Assembly (NCBI RefSeq): GCF_002944405.1 | Contig: NZ_CP024310.1 | Span: forward strand, 1,488,001-1,552,000 | DNA: 64,000 nucleotides | Direction: 5' to 3' | Origin: Sinorhizobium fredii | GTDB taxonomy: Bacteria > Pseudomonadota > Alphaproteobacteria > Rhizobiales > Rhizobiaceae | Shown here: positions 53,646 to 62,802 of the stretch, in pieces | Layout of the letters: the number at the start of each line of letters is the position of its first letter | Position numbering within the stretch: position 1 is the stretch's first letter | Notes under the pieces: model-generated | Told to the model about the DNA's origin: nothing | The model's database searches: none | What the model saw: only the letters and a program-made list of their open reading frames with translations | Made by a program: the position numbers and the translations under genes

Positions 53646-54602
53646 ATGGCCATCATCGATCGTGAAGAACTGTTGCATCTGCTCGACCGTCGTCGCTTCC
53701 TCATCGGTAGCGCAGCCCTGGCGTCGATATCGCTGATGCCGTGGAAGGCGCTCGCGCTTTCCGCCGCCCCCTACCGCTTCATGCAAGGCGATTTCGAAGT
53801 GATCGTGCTGAGCGACGGTTCTCTGAGGCTGCCACTCAACATCATGGCTACCGATGCCTCTCCGGAACAGCTTGCAGATATTGCCAAGCGCCTCGGCTGG
53901 TCGTCCGGCAAAGCCGAGCCGGCTGCCAACATCCCGTTGCTGAGAAAGGGCAGCGATCTCATCCTTATCGACAACGGTTCAGGCAACAAGTTCCAACCAA
54001 CGGCAGGCAAGCTTGCTGAAAACCTGAAAGCGGCGGGCATCGAGCCGGGCGCGGTGACCAAGGTGGTGTTTACACATGCGCATCCTGACCACATTTGGGG
54101 AACGCTTACGGAAGGCAACAAGTTGTTCCTTCCGAACGCTACCTATTTCGTCGGCAGCGCCGAATGGAACTTTTGGACCGACCCCGGGCTCCTATCAAAA
54201 ATGCCGGCCGAGATGGCAGATTTCGTGAAAGGCGCTCAGCGTGACCTCGGCGCGGTCAAGGGTCGCGTAACAATGGTAAAGGGCAGCGATGAGATCGTGC
54301 CCGGTCTGTCAGTGCTCGACACGCCGGGCCACACGCCCGGCCATATCTCACTCGAGGTCGCGGGTGGCGAGGGGCTCATCATAGCTGCCGATGCAATGAG
54401 CAACGAAATCATCTCGTTCGAGCATCCGGAGTGGAAGTTCGGCTTCGATGCCCAGCCGGATCTGGCGATCGAGAACCGCAAAAAACTGCTCGATCGCGCC
54501 GCTACCGACAAGGTTAAGATGCTGGGCTATCACTGGACCTATCCCGGGGTGGGTTTTGCCGAGAGAAGAGGCCCCGCCTACGTTTTCGCAAGGACGAGCT
54601 AG
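53646..54602 (+). CDS. exported MBL-fold metallohydrolase
   Basis: This 318-residue protein has a Tat-like signal (DRRRFLIGSAALASISLMPWKALA) and a metallo-beta-lactamase fold with the zinc motif FTHAHPDHIWG (about residue 143), GHTPGHISLEV, AADAMSNEI and the late GYHWTYPGVG histidine. It resembles lactonase- or arylsulfatase-like MBL hydrolases; the substrate is unknown. The ATG at 53646 lies after GGAGACAAGCCC. It is intact although its left side is full of pseudogenes. Confidence 0.87.
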   Translation: MAIIDREELLHLLDRRRFLIGSAALASISLMPWKALALSAAPYRFMQGDFEVIVLSDGSLRLPLNIMATDASPEQLADIAKRLGWSSGKAEPAANIPLLRKGSDLILIDNGSGNKFQPTAGKLAENLKAAGIEPGAVTKVVFTHAHPDHIWGTLTEGNKLFLPNATYFVGSAEWNFWTDPGLLSKMPAEMADFVKGAQRDLGAVKGRVTMVKGSDEIVPGLSVLDTPGHTPGHISLEVAGGEGLIIAADAMSNEIISFEHPEWKFGFDAQPDLAIENRKKLLDRAATDKVKMLGYHWTYPGVGFAERRGPAYVFARTS

Positions 54603-54867
54603 TTTCGGCACGTTTTCAGTTCCTGCGGCCTGATGTGCGCTCGCAGGAAGGCGTTCGATGGGTCGGACGCAACCGTCGCGCCAAAGGCGGCTCATCGGTG
54701 CGAACAGACCGGAATGACTAGGCGACCGAACTGCGGAGCCGACCCTTCCAAGACGGATCTGAACGGGAAAAATCGACCCGTTCAGGACCCTGACGACCGA
54801 GATGGGGTTGTCCTTCGTCAAACCCAAGCGGCTTTGCTAAGTTACCAGCTGCTCGGGGCGGGCGGAT

Positions 54868-55080
54868 TTATGAAGCCGGTTCATCATCGCCGCGCCGTTG
54901 TTCATACATGTCCCACGTAACATCCACCAAAGAAAGCAGTACGTCTTCCTCACACCATCCGGCTGCCACCGCAGATTGGACAATCGCCTGGATAACAGGC
55001 TGCAGCTGGCGCCCGCATGCGGTTAATAGATCGACGGCGCCTTCCTCCGCAGGAGGACCTGCAAACACAAACCCTGTCAT
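54868..55080 (-). CDS. small hypothetical acidic protein
   Basis: This 70-residue frame encodes TGFVFAGPPAEEGAVDLLTACGRQL and AIVQSAVAAGWCEEDVLLSLVDVTWDMYEQR, an evenly amphipathic helical pattern that looks coding, not random. I do not recognise its family. The ribosome site is weak (GGGGGT), and a start 19 codons upstream is possible. It stands alone, with 265 bp of featureless sequence before it. Confidence 0.5.
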   Translation of the reverse strand: MTGFVFAGPPAEEGAVDLLTACGRQLQPVIQAIVQSAVAAGWCEEDVLLSLVDVTWDMYEQRRGDDEPAS

Positions 55081-55640
55081 TGGACCCCCAACTCGAGCTT
55101 GTTCTGTTCCCGGCGTTGATGCCTGTCCCAGATACAAGCCCGTCCCCCTCTCCGTCCATTCGGGACTCCTAATTTATGGGTTTCCGATAGACAACTGGAT
55201 CGCCATAGAAGGACCCGCAAGCGGTTTCAATCACCATTTGTGGGGAGATAGAAGAGGAAGGCCACAGGGCAAGAGAGTGAGCTCGGTTCGGGCGGCGACA
55301 GATCGCAGCCGTTGCTGGCCCGGATGCGTGCACGCAATAACCCGAGGCACTGCTTCAATGGCTCGTGAGCATTAGCTTTCTTGGGTGTCGCACGATCGAC
55401 ATTCGGCTAGCGCTGAACGGGGCGCAGCCGCCTATAACCGGCTCTCGCTGCTTTTGCACTCCCGCGTATAACTCCACCACACAAATGCAGTTGGGGCTAG
55501 ACCATCGAGTGTTGGTTGCCCTCATACGCGCCGCCTCTTGCCCTTAGGTAAGCGGGTTGCTGCCTTGTCGCGTTAAGCGGCAAAGCGACAGAGGGGAAAA
55601 CGTCCCGTGGCTCGTTCCCTCGCTGCATTGACGTCCAGAG
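55081..55640. other. intergenic stretch without supported gene
   Basis: About 560 bp with only low-quality open frames on both strands (none with a ribosome site plus family residues). No repeat, tRNA or terminator of note was seen. Confidence 0.4.
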
Positions 55641-56111
55641 TTACGTGCAGACCCATTCGCGGATTCCGCACTGGTTCTCCTGACCGCCACAGAGGCTCAA
55701 GGCCTTTCGTTCCGCTTCGCGACGGGTCGTCGCCGAAGCGGAACCCCAGGACGGGGTTCCAGCACGGGAGGTCTCACCTAGCGACAGAGCTGCACAATGC
55801 TCATACGGAAAACCCGTGCCGTCGTCGTCATCCCAATGGCGGTGGTTGCGAAACACTTCGACCACCTTACAAGCCGCGCCGTCCGCATTCTTGCAATGTT
55901 CGAGCGCGGCATCTTCCGCTTCGGTCCTCTTGTCGGCGCCCCAGAAGAAGCCATGCCGGCCATCCACGGGCGAGAATGCGATCGCGCCCCAGATGCCCTT
56001 CTCCTCGTGCCCGGGCTCAGGCTGCTGCGTCACCAGATCGGCAGCATTGCTGGACGAAATGCCAATGATGGCGGCAATCAGTATGGGCCAAAAGCGACGG
56101 CTGAACGGCAT
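55641..56111 (-). CDS. secreted DUF4189 protein
   Basis: This 156-residue protein has a signal peptide (FWPILIAAIIGISSSNA) and the DUF4189 pattern: WGAIAFSPVDGRHGFFWG, TEAEDAALEHCKNADGAACKVVEVF with paired cysteines, and a C-terminal second copy-like part (REAERKALSLCGGQENQCGI). Function not known; the domain is common in secreted proteins of Alphaproteobacteria. It is the last gene of the envelope cluster, 52 bp after the anchored protein. Confidence 0.85.
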   Translation of the reverse strand: MPFSRRFWPILIAAIIGISSSNAADLVTQQPEPGHEEKGIWGAIAFSPVDGRHGFFWGADKRTEAEDAALEHCKNADGAACKVVEVFRNHRHWDDDDGTGFPYEHCAALSLGETSRAGTPSWGSASATTRREAERKALSLCGGQENQCGIREWVCT

Positions 56112-56163
56112 GTTTGTGCTCCCGAGCTGAGTTGATCAGGCATTAATTCCCAAGCGCCGACCG

Positions 56164-56904
56164 TCACCCCGCCATTCTCGCGACGGAAACGACCACGCAG
56201 GCATTTCCGGTGGGAACCAGAAGAGCCTGACCGCCATCGTTGCCGAGATTGAAAAGCATCGTGTTCGAAAGGTTGTCCGCCAGGACGCTGCCCTTCGGGA
56301 GGGTCTGCACGATTTCCTGGCATGTCCTCTGGAATGGCGCCACCCGTACGAAGCTTCCCTCGCAACCCTCACCGATGGGCGAAGCGAACACGACACCCGC
56401 CGCCTGTGCCTTGTAATCGGGAAGGTCATAGGTCATCCCGGCAATGGCCTGCACTGGATGGGTATCGGGGGACGACGTGTTCCATTGCGTTTGCTCGGTA
56501 TATATCGTGCCCAAGGTCAGGGCCTGCCCGAGCGCGGCGAAGACCTTGGCGCAAGTGCGGACGCCTGCCTGGTTCGCATGCTTTTCAAACGGCGTTTCAG
56601 AGGCTGCCGTGCTTCCTGCCGCCGGCTTATTCTCTGCGGGTTTATTTTCTGCCGCCTTGCTTTCGGCCGGCGCTTGCGACTGAGCCGAGGCGGTCTCCGC
56701 GATAAATCTTCCGAGGGGCGGATAGAAATAGAACGAGAGAACCACAGCCGCAGCGACCACGACGGCGAACATGCCGGCCAGCGCGGCGTTTCGCAACACC
56801 CGCCACACCGACCGACGTGCCGATGGTGGACTTGCCGGCGGCTCGGGGGGTGCAAGCGTCTGAGTGCCGGTCAAAATTCTGTCCTGGATGGATTGGCGGG
56901 TCAT
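56164..56904 (-). CDS. single-pass membrane protein with periplasmic domain, unknown
   Basis: This 246-residue protein has a proline-rich cytoplasmic start, one membrane helix (AALAGMFAVVVAAAVVLSFYF, about residues 38-58), an Ala/Lys/Glu linker (SKAAENKPAENKPAAGS) and a folded part with four cysteines (VRTCAKVFAALGQALTLG, GEGCEGSFVRVAPFQRTCQEI, NACVVVSVA). No family is recognised. It begins 11 bp after the IalB-family stop and probably works with it. Confidence 0.75.
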   Translation of the reverse strand: MTRQSIQDRILTGTQTLAPPEPPASPPSARRSVWRVLRNAALAGMFAVVVAAAVVLSFYFYPPLGRFIAETASAQSQAPAESKAAENKPAENKPAAGSTAASETPFEKHANQAGVRTCAKVFAALGQALTLGTIYTEQTQWNTSSPDTHPVQAIAGMTYDLPDYKAQAAGVVFASPIGEGCEGSFVRVAPFQRTCQEIVQTLPKGSVLADNLSNTMLFNLGNDGGQALLVPTGNACVVVSVARMAG

Positions 56905-56915
56905 GTCGTCTCTCG

Positions 56916-57500
56916 TTAGTTGATGGCTGACAGTGCAGAGTTAACCCCCTTGAAAGGGGCATCGAGGCTGACCGCCGGTCCTGAAGGTGGGATATAGGAA
57001 ACGTTGATGGTGGCCTCTTTGCCGATTTGCTGCCGAAGAATCGGGCCGACGGGCACGTAGCCGACGCAAACCTTGCTGTCGCAGGCGCTCAGTTGTACGT
57101 CGACGGGCTTTTCCCGTCCTGCGATCCCGAGCGAAATCTTGCTCCCCTTACCGAGCTCAGCGGGCGCTCGCAGGATCATGAAGGGCTTGCCTTTCTCATC
57201 GGCGGCCAGAGACCAGCTGAAAATAACTGCCTGATTGTGGTCAATGAAGGATTGGCTGATGTTGCACACCTTGTGCTTGGCCTTGAGGTTCTCATCGCAG
57301 ACGAGATCCCAATTCTCGAAAGGTTGGATGATCCGGCGATAGCTGCCCAAGGGAACGCCTTGCGGCGGCACCACCTCCGACGGTTTTATCCGGTAGGGTG
57401 CAGTTTCCTGGCCAGCGACGGGCGAGCCGGCAGCCAGGAGCAGGCAACCCGCTGCGAGGAGGACGAGCCGCCCTGCACCAGCTTGGTGTCGCATGCGCAT
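56916..57500 (-). CDS. invasion-associated locus B (IalB) family protein
   Basis: This roughly 194-residue protein has a signal peptide (LVLLAAGCLLLAAGSPVAG) and the IalB fold: FENWDLVCDE, KVCNISQSFIDHNQAVIFSWSL, SKISLGIAGREKPVDVQLSACDSKVCVGYVPVG. IalB of Bartonella is needed for entry into erythrocytes; homologues in plant and soil bacteria are periplasmic proteins of unclear role. Three starts within 30 bp are possible (57524 as part of a longer frame, 57500, 57494). It lies 165 bp after the adhesin stop. Confidence 0.85.
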   Translation of the reverse strand: MRMRHQAGAGRLVLLAAGCLLLAAGSPVAGQETAPYRIKPSEVVPPQGVPLGSYRRIIQPFENWDLVCDENLKAKHKVCNISQSFIDHNQAVIFSWSLAADEKGKPFMILRAPAELGKGSKISLGIAGREKPVDVQLSACDSKVCVGYVPVGPILRQQIGKEATINVSYIPPSGPAVSLDAPFKGVNSALSAIN

Positions 57501-57665
57501 GGGCTCAGCAGGTGAACGGAACATTGACGAAAAAGAACTTCATGACGGGATCCGCAGGGTTTGGAGACCGCGACGAACACCCGTCGCGACCGCGCAGTGG
57601 AAGGCAATCAACGTCCATGCGACGGAACTTCCATGGGATTGTCGTTTGCCATCTCCTCGTGATCC

Positions 57666-60600
57666 TCAATTCAGGGTTACGCTGAGGCCTGCCCCGACGC
57701 CCCACGCACCGCCCGCGGTCGTGCCGGAAAGATTGGCGCGAACACGCCCGTCCTCGCTGGTGTAGCCGGCTCCGAATGCAAAAGCTCCCTCGTTGCGCCA
57801 ATAGCCGCCGCCTGCCGCGACGCTGAGCTTACCGGGCCTATCGTCATAGCGCAGCGAAGCCGCCGCCAGACCGATCGCCGCCGCCTGCCGAGCCTCGCTC
57901 CGGATGTCGCCTATGTCGGTATTGAGCTGGCTGAGCCTGGAGTCCGTGTAGGCGTTGGCCGAGCTAAGAGTCGTTTCCGCCACCTCGTCGGTATAGTCGC
58001 GTGCCTGGCCGACCGCCCAGGTCGCCCGTTCGTCCGAATAGGACTTCGATTCGGTCAAGATGGTTTTCATCTGCCCCACGTTCACCGCATCCGTGTCGGC
58101 CACGCCGGCCCCGACATTGCGGATGATGACAGGCGCGCTCGGATCGCCGCCCACCAGTGTCAACGAGTTCGCTCTCGTGCCGTCCGGGTTTTGGTCATAT
58201 TTGACCGCGGTCTCCTCAAGATCGCCAATTCCCGACTGCAGGGATTCGACCGCCTGATTGGTCGCATAAAGCTGGCTGCCGTTGATGGCGTCGGTGGATG
58301 TGGCGCTGATTCGTCCTGCAGCCACATTGGTGATTGTGCGTTCGCTGCCGACGCCGCCAACGCTCACCGTGCTCGTCGGGCTCGTGCCCGCGAAGGTGTA
58401 GGCGACGCCGTTGATAGTGGTGCCGGTGGTTGCCACTGCGGCCGCGGTTGTCGAGCCTGCGCCGAGTGCGACGCTGCCCGGTTCATTGGCGGTAGCGCCG
58501 GCGCCGAGCGCCATCGCCTGGATGCCGTTCGCAGTCGAATTTGTGCCGAGCGCGACGCCGTCGGCCAAGTTGACAGTCGAGTTTTGGCCGATGGCGATGC
58601 CGCCCGGCGCCGTCATCTGGACCACGGCGCCGTTGCCCATGCCGATGCCGTTGTCGCCGTTGACGGTCGTGCGCGGCCCGATCGCAACGGAATCTAGGCC
58701 GACCGCAAGTGAATCCGAGGCCGTCGAATTGGCGTGGAAGTATTGGGTGCCCGACACCGCGAACGAGGCCAGGGCCCCCTTGAGCTGGCGTATGGTGACT
58801 GCATCCTGGTCCTCCGTGCCGTCGGCGACGTTGGTGATCTGCCGATAGGACGTCGAGTTGCCCACCGAGACCGCGCCGAGCAGGGTCTTGTCCGTTGTGT
58901 TGTACGGAATGATGTCGGTGCCGGAGATGATGCTGCCGGACGCCGGCGCAATCGCCCGGTCGGCGACTGAGCCCGAGCCGAGCGCCACGGCGCCGAGCAC
59001 CGTCGACTGGGAGTTCTGGCCGATGGCGAGCGAGGCGCCGGCGCTTGCCAGGGCGTTTGGACCCGCCGCGAAGCTGTTGTTGCCTGTGGCAACGCTCTGC
59101 GGGCCGATGGCGACCGAATCGGTTCCCACGGCGCTTGAATCTGCAAGCGTCGAATTGGCGTGGAAATATTTGATCCCGCCGCCGTTGATGGCGTCATCGA
59201 AGCCGGTCAGGCTGTTGTCGATGGCCGTCAAGGCGCCGCCCACCGTCGTGTAGGTGCTTCCCGCGATCGTGTAGGTCGGGCTGCTGACGGTGCCGTCCGG
59301 GTTGACGATGGCGCCGCCGCCGAGAATGTTGGCGATGCTCAGCGACGTGCCGTAGAGCTGCGAGCCATTGATCGCTTCGGTCGAGGTCGAGGAGACCGTC
59401 CCGTCCAGAAGCCCGCTGATGCCGGTGCCGTTCATGAAGAGGCCCGCGGCGTCGAACACTTGCCCGCTCGACAGCGTCAGGCTGTCGGCGGTGAGGGCCG
59501 GCGTCGTGGCGATCGTGATATCCGTGCCGCTGCGCGTGACGGAGATGTTCTGCCCGTTGAGGAACTGCACCGTCCCGCCCGGAGCGACATTCGTTGCGGC
59601 ACCCCCGTTGGCCTGCAGGTTCCAGCCGGCCGAGGCCGTGCTGTTCAGCGCTGACAGGGCGGACTGCACGCTGTTGTAGGTCGTGCCGCCAATCGCAAGT
59701 CCCGCCGTCACCTGGTTGGTGGTCGGATTGTAGGCAGAGGTGCCGCCGATCGCCGTCGACACGCTGGTCCCAAACGTGTCGAGATCGGTCCCGACTGTCG
59801 TGATCGCCTGGTTCGTCGCGAAGAGCTGCGAACCGTTGACCGCGTCGGTCGAAGTCGAGGAGATCCGGCCCGCCGCCACATTGGTGATGGTGCGCTCGGC
59901 GCCGGCAGCGCCGACGCTGACTGTCGAGGCCGGGGCCGTGCCGGCGAAGTTGTAGGTTGTTCCATTGATGGAGGTGTTCGGCGTGGCGACCGCAGCGGCC
60001 GTGACGCTGCCGGAACCGAGAGCCACGGCTCCGGCATTTGTGGCGGTTGCACCGGCGCCAAGCGCGATCGCGTTGGCGGCAGCGGCATTGGCCTGGCTGC
60101 CCATGGCGATGGCGCTTGCGCCATTGGCGATGTTGCGGTCGCCGATGGCCACGGCGCCCTGGCCGGTCACGGTGTTCTGATAACCGATGCCGACCGCACC
60201 CTGCGCCGCGACGCCCGGCGTACTTACCGCCTGTCCGCCGCCGCCGACCATGTTGGTATTGCCCATGGCCACCGAGCCGTTGCCGGTGGCGCTGTTGTCC
60301 ATGCCCTGCGCCACGGCGCCGTCGCCGGTGGCGGTGTTGGGGTCGCCGATCGCCACCGCGCCGTTGCCGTTGGCGACGTTGCCCGAGCCGATGGAGACTG
60401 CCTTGCCGCCGGTGGCGGTCGAGCCATTGCCGATAGCCACGGCATCTTCGCTATCGGCGACGGCGCTGGTGCCCATCGCGACGGCGTTCGCCGCCGAGGC
60501 ATTGGCGTTGTTGCCGATAGCCGTGGCGGTGAGGCCCGCGGATTGCGCACCAGAACCGGCCGCGATCGAGCTGATTCCGCTGGCTGTGGCCGCATTGCCC

Positions 60601-61943
60601 AGCGCCAGTGCGAAGTTGGCCGACGCGGCGGCATTCGCTCCGAACGCTGCCGAGCTTGTCCCGGTGGCACTGGAACTCGTCCCGATCGCAGCAGCGAACT
60701 GGCCAGCCGCCACGCTTTGGCGTCCGATCGCGGTGGCGTCGGCCACGTTTGCCGTCACGTCCGTGCCGATGGCGATCGCGCTCTGAGCGAGAGCACCCGT
60801 TCCGGCGCCGGTGCGCCCGCCCAGATAGATGGCGTTCACTCCGGTGGCGGTTGCTCCAAAGCCAATGGCAGTGCCGTTGGTCTGGCTGGCTTTGGCATTG
60901 TGGCCGATCGATGTCGTCCCGTTGGCGGCGACGCCAATGCCGGCATTGGTTCCGATCGCGACATTGTCGCTGCCCGTAACCAGGCTGCCTGCGGAGGCCG
61001 ACAGGCTAGCATCGTAGGCAACGGTGCCATCGCCGGTTCCCATGGCGACGTTGCGCGCGCCCGTCACGCCGGAACCGGCGCCTCGCATCACGCTGGCGAT
61101 GCCACCGCCCATGGCTGTATTCTGCGCGCCTTGAACGAGCGTGCCGGCAGCAATGCCAACCGCAACGGAGCTGGCATTGCCCGTGGTAGATCCGGCGCCG
61201 GCACCCTGGCCCACAGCAACGGTGCTTGCACCAATGGCCAAGGCCTGCGCACCGAGTGCGGTCGCGCTGTTCCCCGTCGCCTGGGCGCGGTTGCCAACGG
61301 CGGTGGCGGCACTGTCTGACGCTATGCTGAGGCGGCCCAGTGCTACAGCGCCCGGCCCTGAGGCTGCGCTCTGAAGCCCGATCGCGATGGCCCATGAGTC
61401 GCTTGCTTCTACGTCCGTGCCGATTGCGATAGCTCCGCCGCCCGTGGCGCCCGTGCCGGGCACCGTGCGCGCGCCGAGATAGATCGAGTTGACCTCCGAT
61501 GCGATCGCCCCGACGCCGATCCCGATGGCGTTGGTGGCGCTGGCATTGGCGTTGACGCCCTCGGCAATCGAGCCTGATCCGGATGCCGACGCGTTGCCGA
61601 TGGCGATGGAGTTGGGAGCCGTCGCCGAACCGCCGCCAGCGGCATATTGTGCATGCGCGGGAACGGCGTGAAGCGCCGATAGGATTAGCAGCGCCACACC
61701 CGCGCACTTGCCCGCCGGAGCAACGGGCGTTCCTGACGATCCTGCGGCACAAGATGCGTTTCCAAACCCGAGCGCACCAAGGCCGATCCGATTACGCTTC
61801 ACGCCAAGCGCGAGATGTGCCATGCGCAGGACGGCCATGAGGCGACGGCGAAGCGAACGGTCGCTCTTTTCCGCACCAAGAATCCAATTTCCTGCAAAGC
61901 AGGTGAGATCGCGCCGGGCAGCAGTTCCTCGCATGGCTATCAT
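57666..61943 (-). CDS. trimeric autotransporter adhesin (YadA/Hia type)
   Basis: This 1425-residue protein has a long N-terminal region with an extended signal peptide (GVALLILSALHAVPAHAQYA), a head of more than 40 degenerate AIGxxAxAxGxx left-handed beta-roll repeats, neck motifs (STDAVNGSQLFATNQAI, STEAINGSQLYGTSLSI, STDAINGSQLYATNQAV), stalk segments with YFHANST blocks, and a C-terminal coiled coil plus YadA anchor (GYTSEDGRVRANLSGTTAGG, ending SVTLN). It would be displayed as a homotrimer on the outer membrane and mediate attachment. The ATG at 61943 overlaps the upstream gene's stop by 4 bp; a second ATG at 61838 is a possible alternative. Confidence 0.93.
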   Translation of the reverse strand: MIAMRGTAARRDLTCFAGNWILGAEKSDRSLRRRLMAVLRMAHLALGVKRNRIGLGALGFGNASCAAGSSGTPVAPAGKCAGVALLILSALHAVPAHAQYAAGGGSATAPNSIAIGNASASGSGSIAEGVNANASATNAIGIGVGAIASEVNSIYLGARTVPGTGATGGGAIAIGTDVEASDSWAIAIGLQSAASGPGAVALGRLSIASDSAATAVGNRAQATGNSATALGAQALAIGASTVAVGQGAGAGSTTGNASSVAVGIAAGTLVQGAQNTAMGGGIASVMRGAGSGVTGARNVAMGTGDGTVAYDASLSASAGSLVTGSDNVAIGTNAGIGVAANGTTSIGHNAKASQTNGTAIGFGATATGVNAIYLGGRTGAGTGALAQSAIAIGTDVTANVADATAIGRQSVAAGQFAAAIGTSSSATGTSSAAFGANAAASANFALALGNAATASGISSIAAGSGAQSAGLTATAIGNNANASAANAVAMGTSAVADSEDAVAIGNGSTATGGKAVSIGSGNVANGNGAVAIGDPNTATGDGAVAQGMDNSATGNGSVAMGNTNMVGGGGQAVSTPGVAAQGAVGIGYQNTVTGQGAVAIGDRNIANGASAIAMGSQANAAAANAIALGAGATATNAGAVALGSGSVTAAAVATPNTSINGTTYNFAGTAPASTVSVGAAGAERTITNVAAGRISSTSTDAVNGSQLFATNQAITTVGTDLDTFGTSVSTAIGGTSAYNPTTNQVTAGLAIGGTTYNSVQSALSALNSTASAGWNLQANGGAATNVAPGGTVQFLNGQNISVTRSGTDITIATTPALTADSLTLSSGQVFDAAGLFMNGTGISGLLDGTVSSTSTEAINGSQLYGTSLSIANILGGGAIVNPDGTVSSPTYTIAGSTYTTVGGALTAIDNSLTGFDDAINGGGIKYFHANSTLADSSAVGTDSVAIGPQSVATGNNSFAAGPNALASAGASLAIGQNSQSTVLGAVALGSGSVADRAIAPASGSIISGTDIIPYNTTDKTLLGAVSVGNSTSYRQITNVADGTEDQDAVTIRQLKGALASFAVSGTQYFHANSTASDSLAVGLDSVAIGPRTTVNGDNGIGMGNGAVVQMTAPGGIAIGQNSTVNLADGVALGTNSTANGIQAMALGAGATANEPGSVALGAGSTTAAAVATTGTTINGVAYTFAGTSPTSTVSVGGVGSERTITNVAAGRISATSTDAINGSQLYATNQAVESLQSGIGDLEETAVKYDQNPDGTRANSLTLVGGDPSAPVIIRNVGAGVADTDAVNVGQMKTILTESKSYSDERATWAVGQARDYTDEVAETTLSSANAYTDSRLSQLNTDIGDIRSEARQAAAIGLAAASLRYDDRPGKLSVAAGGGYWRNEGAFAFGAGYTSEDGRVRANLSGTTAGGAWGVGAGLSVTLN

Positions 61944-62407
61944 CGGGTGAGTATCTCCTCTACCGCTCTGCTCTCGATCGCGGCAGGCTCCGCCGGCCCC
62001 GCCACCGATGTGTTTCTGTTCAAGAATGGTTTGAGGTGGCTGGCAGCGGCACCATGCGCTAGAAGCGCATGACCATGCTTGCCACCGATTGCTTCGATGC
62101 TATCCAGCGTACTCGTCAGCCAAGCATCGCCCTCCTCCGGCACCGCTTGCAGAGCCCTCGCGGCTCGCTCAGCCGGGATTACTTCTTTGAGATGGGATTG
62201 GATCGCCTCGAGTTGTCGGGCACCAGCCTCGCCCGCAAGGAGCACTGCTGCAAGACCGTAGACGTAATGGGCAAGCAGCAGGTCCCGTTTGGCTTCGGAT
62301 AGCGCGCTTCCGTAACGCTCTTCGAGCGTCTGCAGTGCTCGCCGCACCGATTGGTCAACGGCTTCGGCAAGTGTTTGCCACATGTTGGGGGCCGCTTCGC
62401 CGCTCAT
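61940..62407 (-). CDS. helical protein coupled to the adhesin gene, unknown
   Basis: This 155-residue protein has no signal peptide or membrane helix. It looks all-helical (AEAVDQSVRRALQTLEERYG, LLAHYVYGLAAVLLAGEAGARQLEAI). No family is recognised. A strong AGGAGG precedes the ATG, and its stop overlaps the adhesin start (ATGA), so the two are translationally coupled. A cytoplasmic role in making or controlling the adhesin is inferred from that alone. Confidence 0.72.
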   Translation of the reverse strand: MSGEAAPNMWQTLAEAVDQSVRRALQTLEERYGSALSEAKRDLLLAHYVYGLAAVLLAGEAGARQLEAIQSHLKEVIPAERAARALQAVPEEGDAWLTSTLDSIEAIGGKHGHALLAHGAAASHLKPFLNRNTSVAGPAEPAAIESRAVEEILTR

Positions 62408-62802
62408 CCCCGAAGCCTCCTAGCCAGGACGTCGAATGCCGCCCTGCGGCTGAAGACCCGCGTCCAGCCTCGCGGTATCGTTCCCCATCCCCCGGCACTC
62501 CAGTTCTCCATCGTCATCCAGCCCCACCCGGACGCAAGCCTCGCGAAATAACCTCTGCTGCCATGTGGCACCCCTCACGCAGCACCGTCTGTCGTTGCAT
62601 CCAGCCGCTCAAACATCGACAGTTCGGCGCTTCATGCGTGTCACACGCCGGGCCGGCGGTATTTCAGGAAATTGCTCCGCATATCAGAAGATTGCTGGAA
62701 AGACGCCTTCAATGAAAACTCGTCACCTTTTTATCACACTGATTTTATGGGGGATTTTCTTTAGAAGTTGCTTTATCAGTAATGTTTTGGTCGTAGCAGG
62801 AG
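62408..62802. other. intergenic stretch, includes an AT-rich segment
   Basis: No supported gene. The part at about 62700-62810 is clearly more AT-rich than the surroundings. A 40-codon frame (62712-62834, hydrophobic: HLFITLILWGIFFRSCF) lies there and overlaps the end of the convergent AraC gene; there is no good ribosome site, so I do not call it. Confidence 0.4.

Noticed and set aside
58191..60786. Several long plus-strand frames over the adhesin gene
   Set aside because: They are reverse reads of the adhesin's repetitive AIG/NGSQL coding repeats; low-complexity products only.
57666..61943. CRISPR-like short repeats
   Set aside because: The repeats are coding, degenerate and without unique spacers of constant length; they are beta-roll repeats of the adhesin head. 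No CRISPR array is present in the window.
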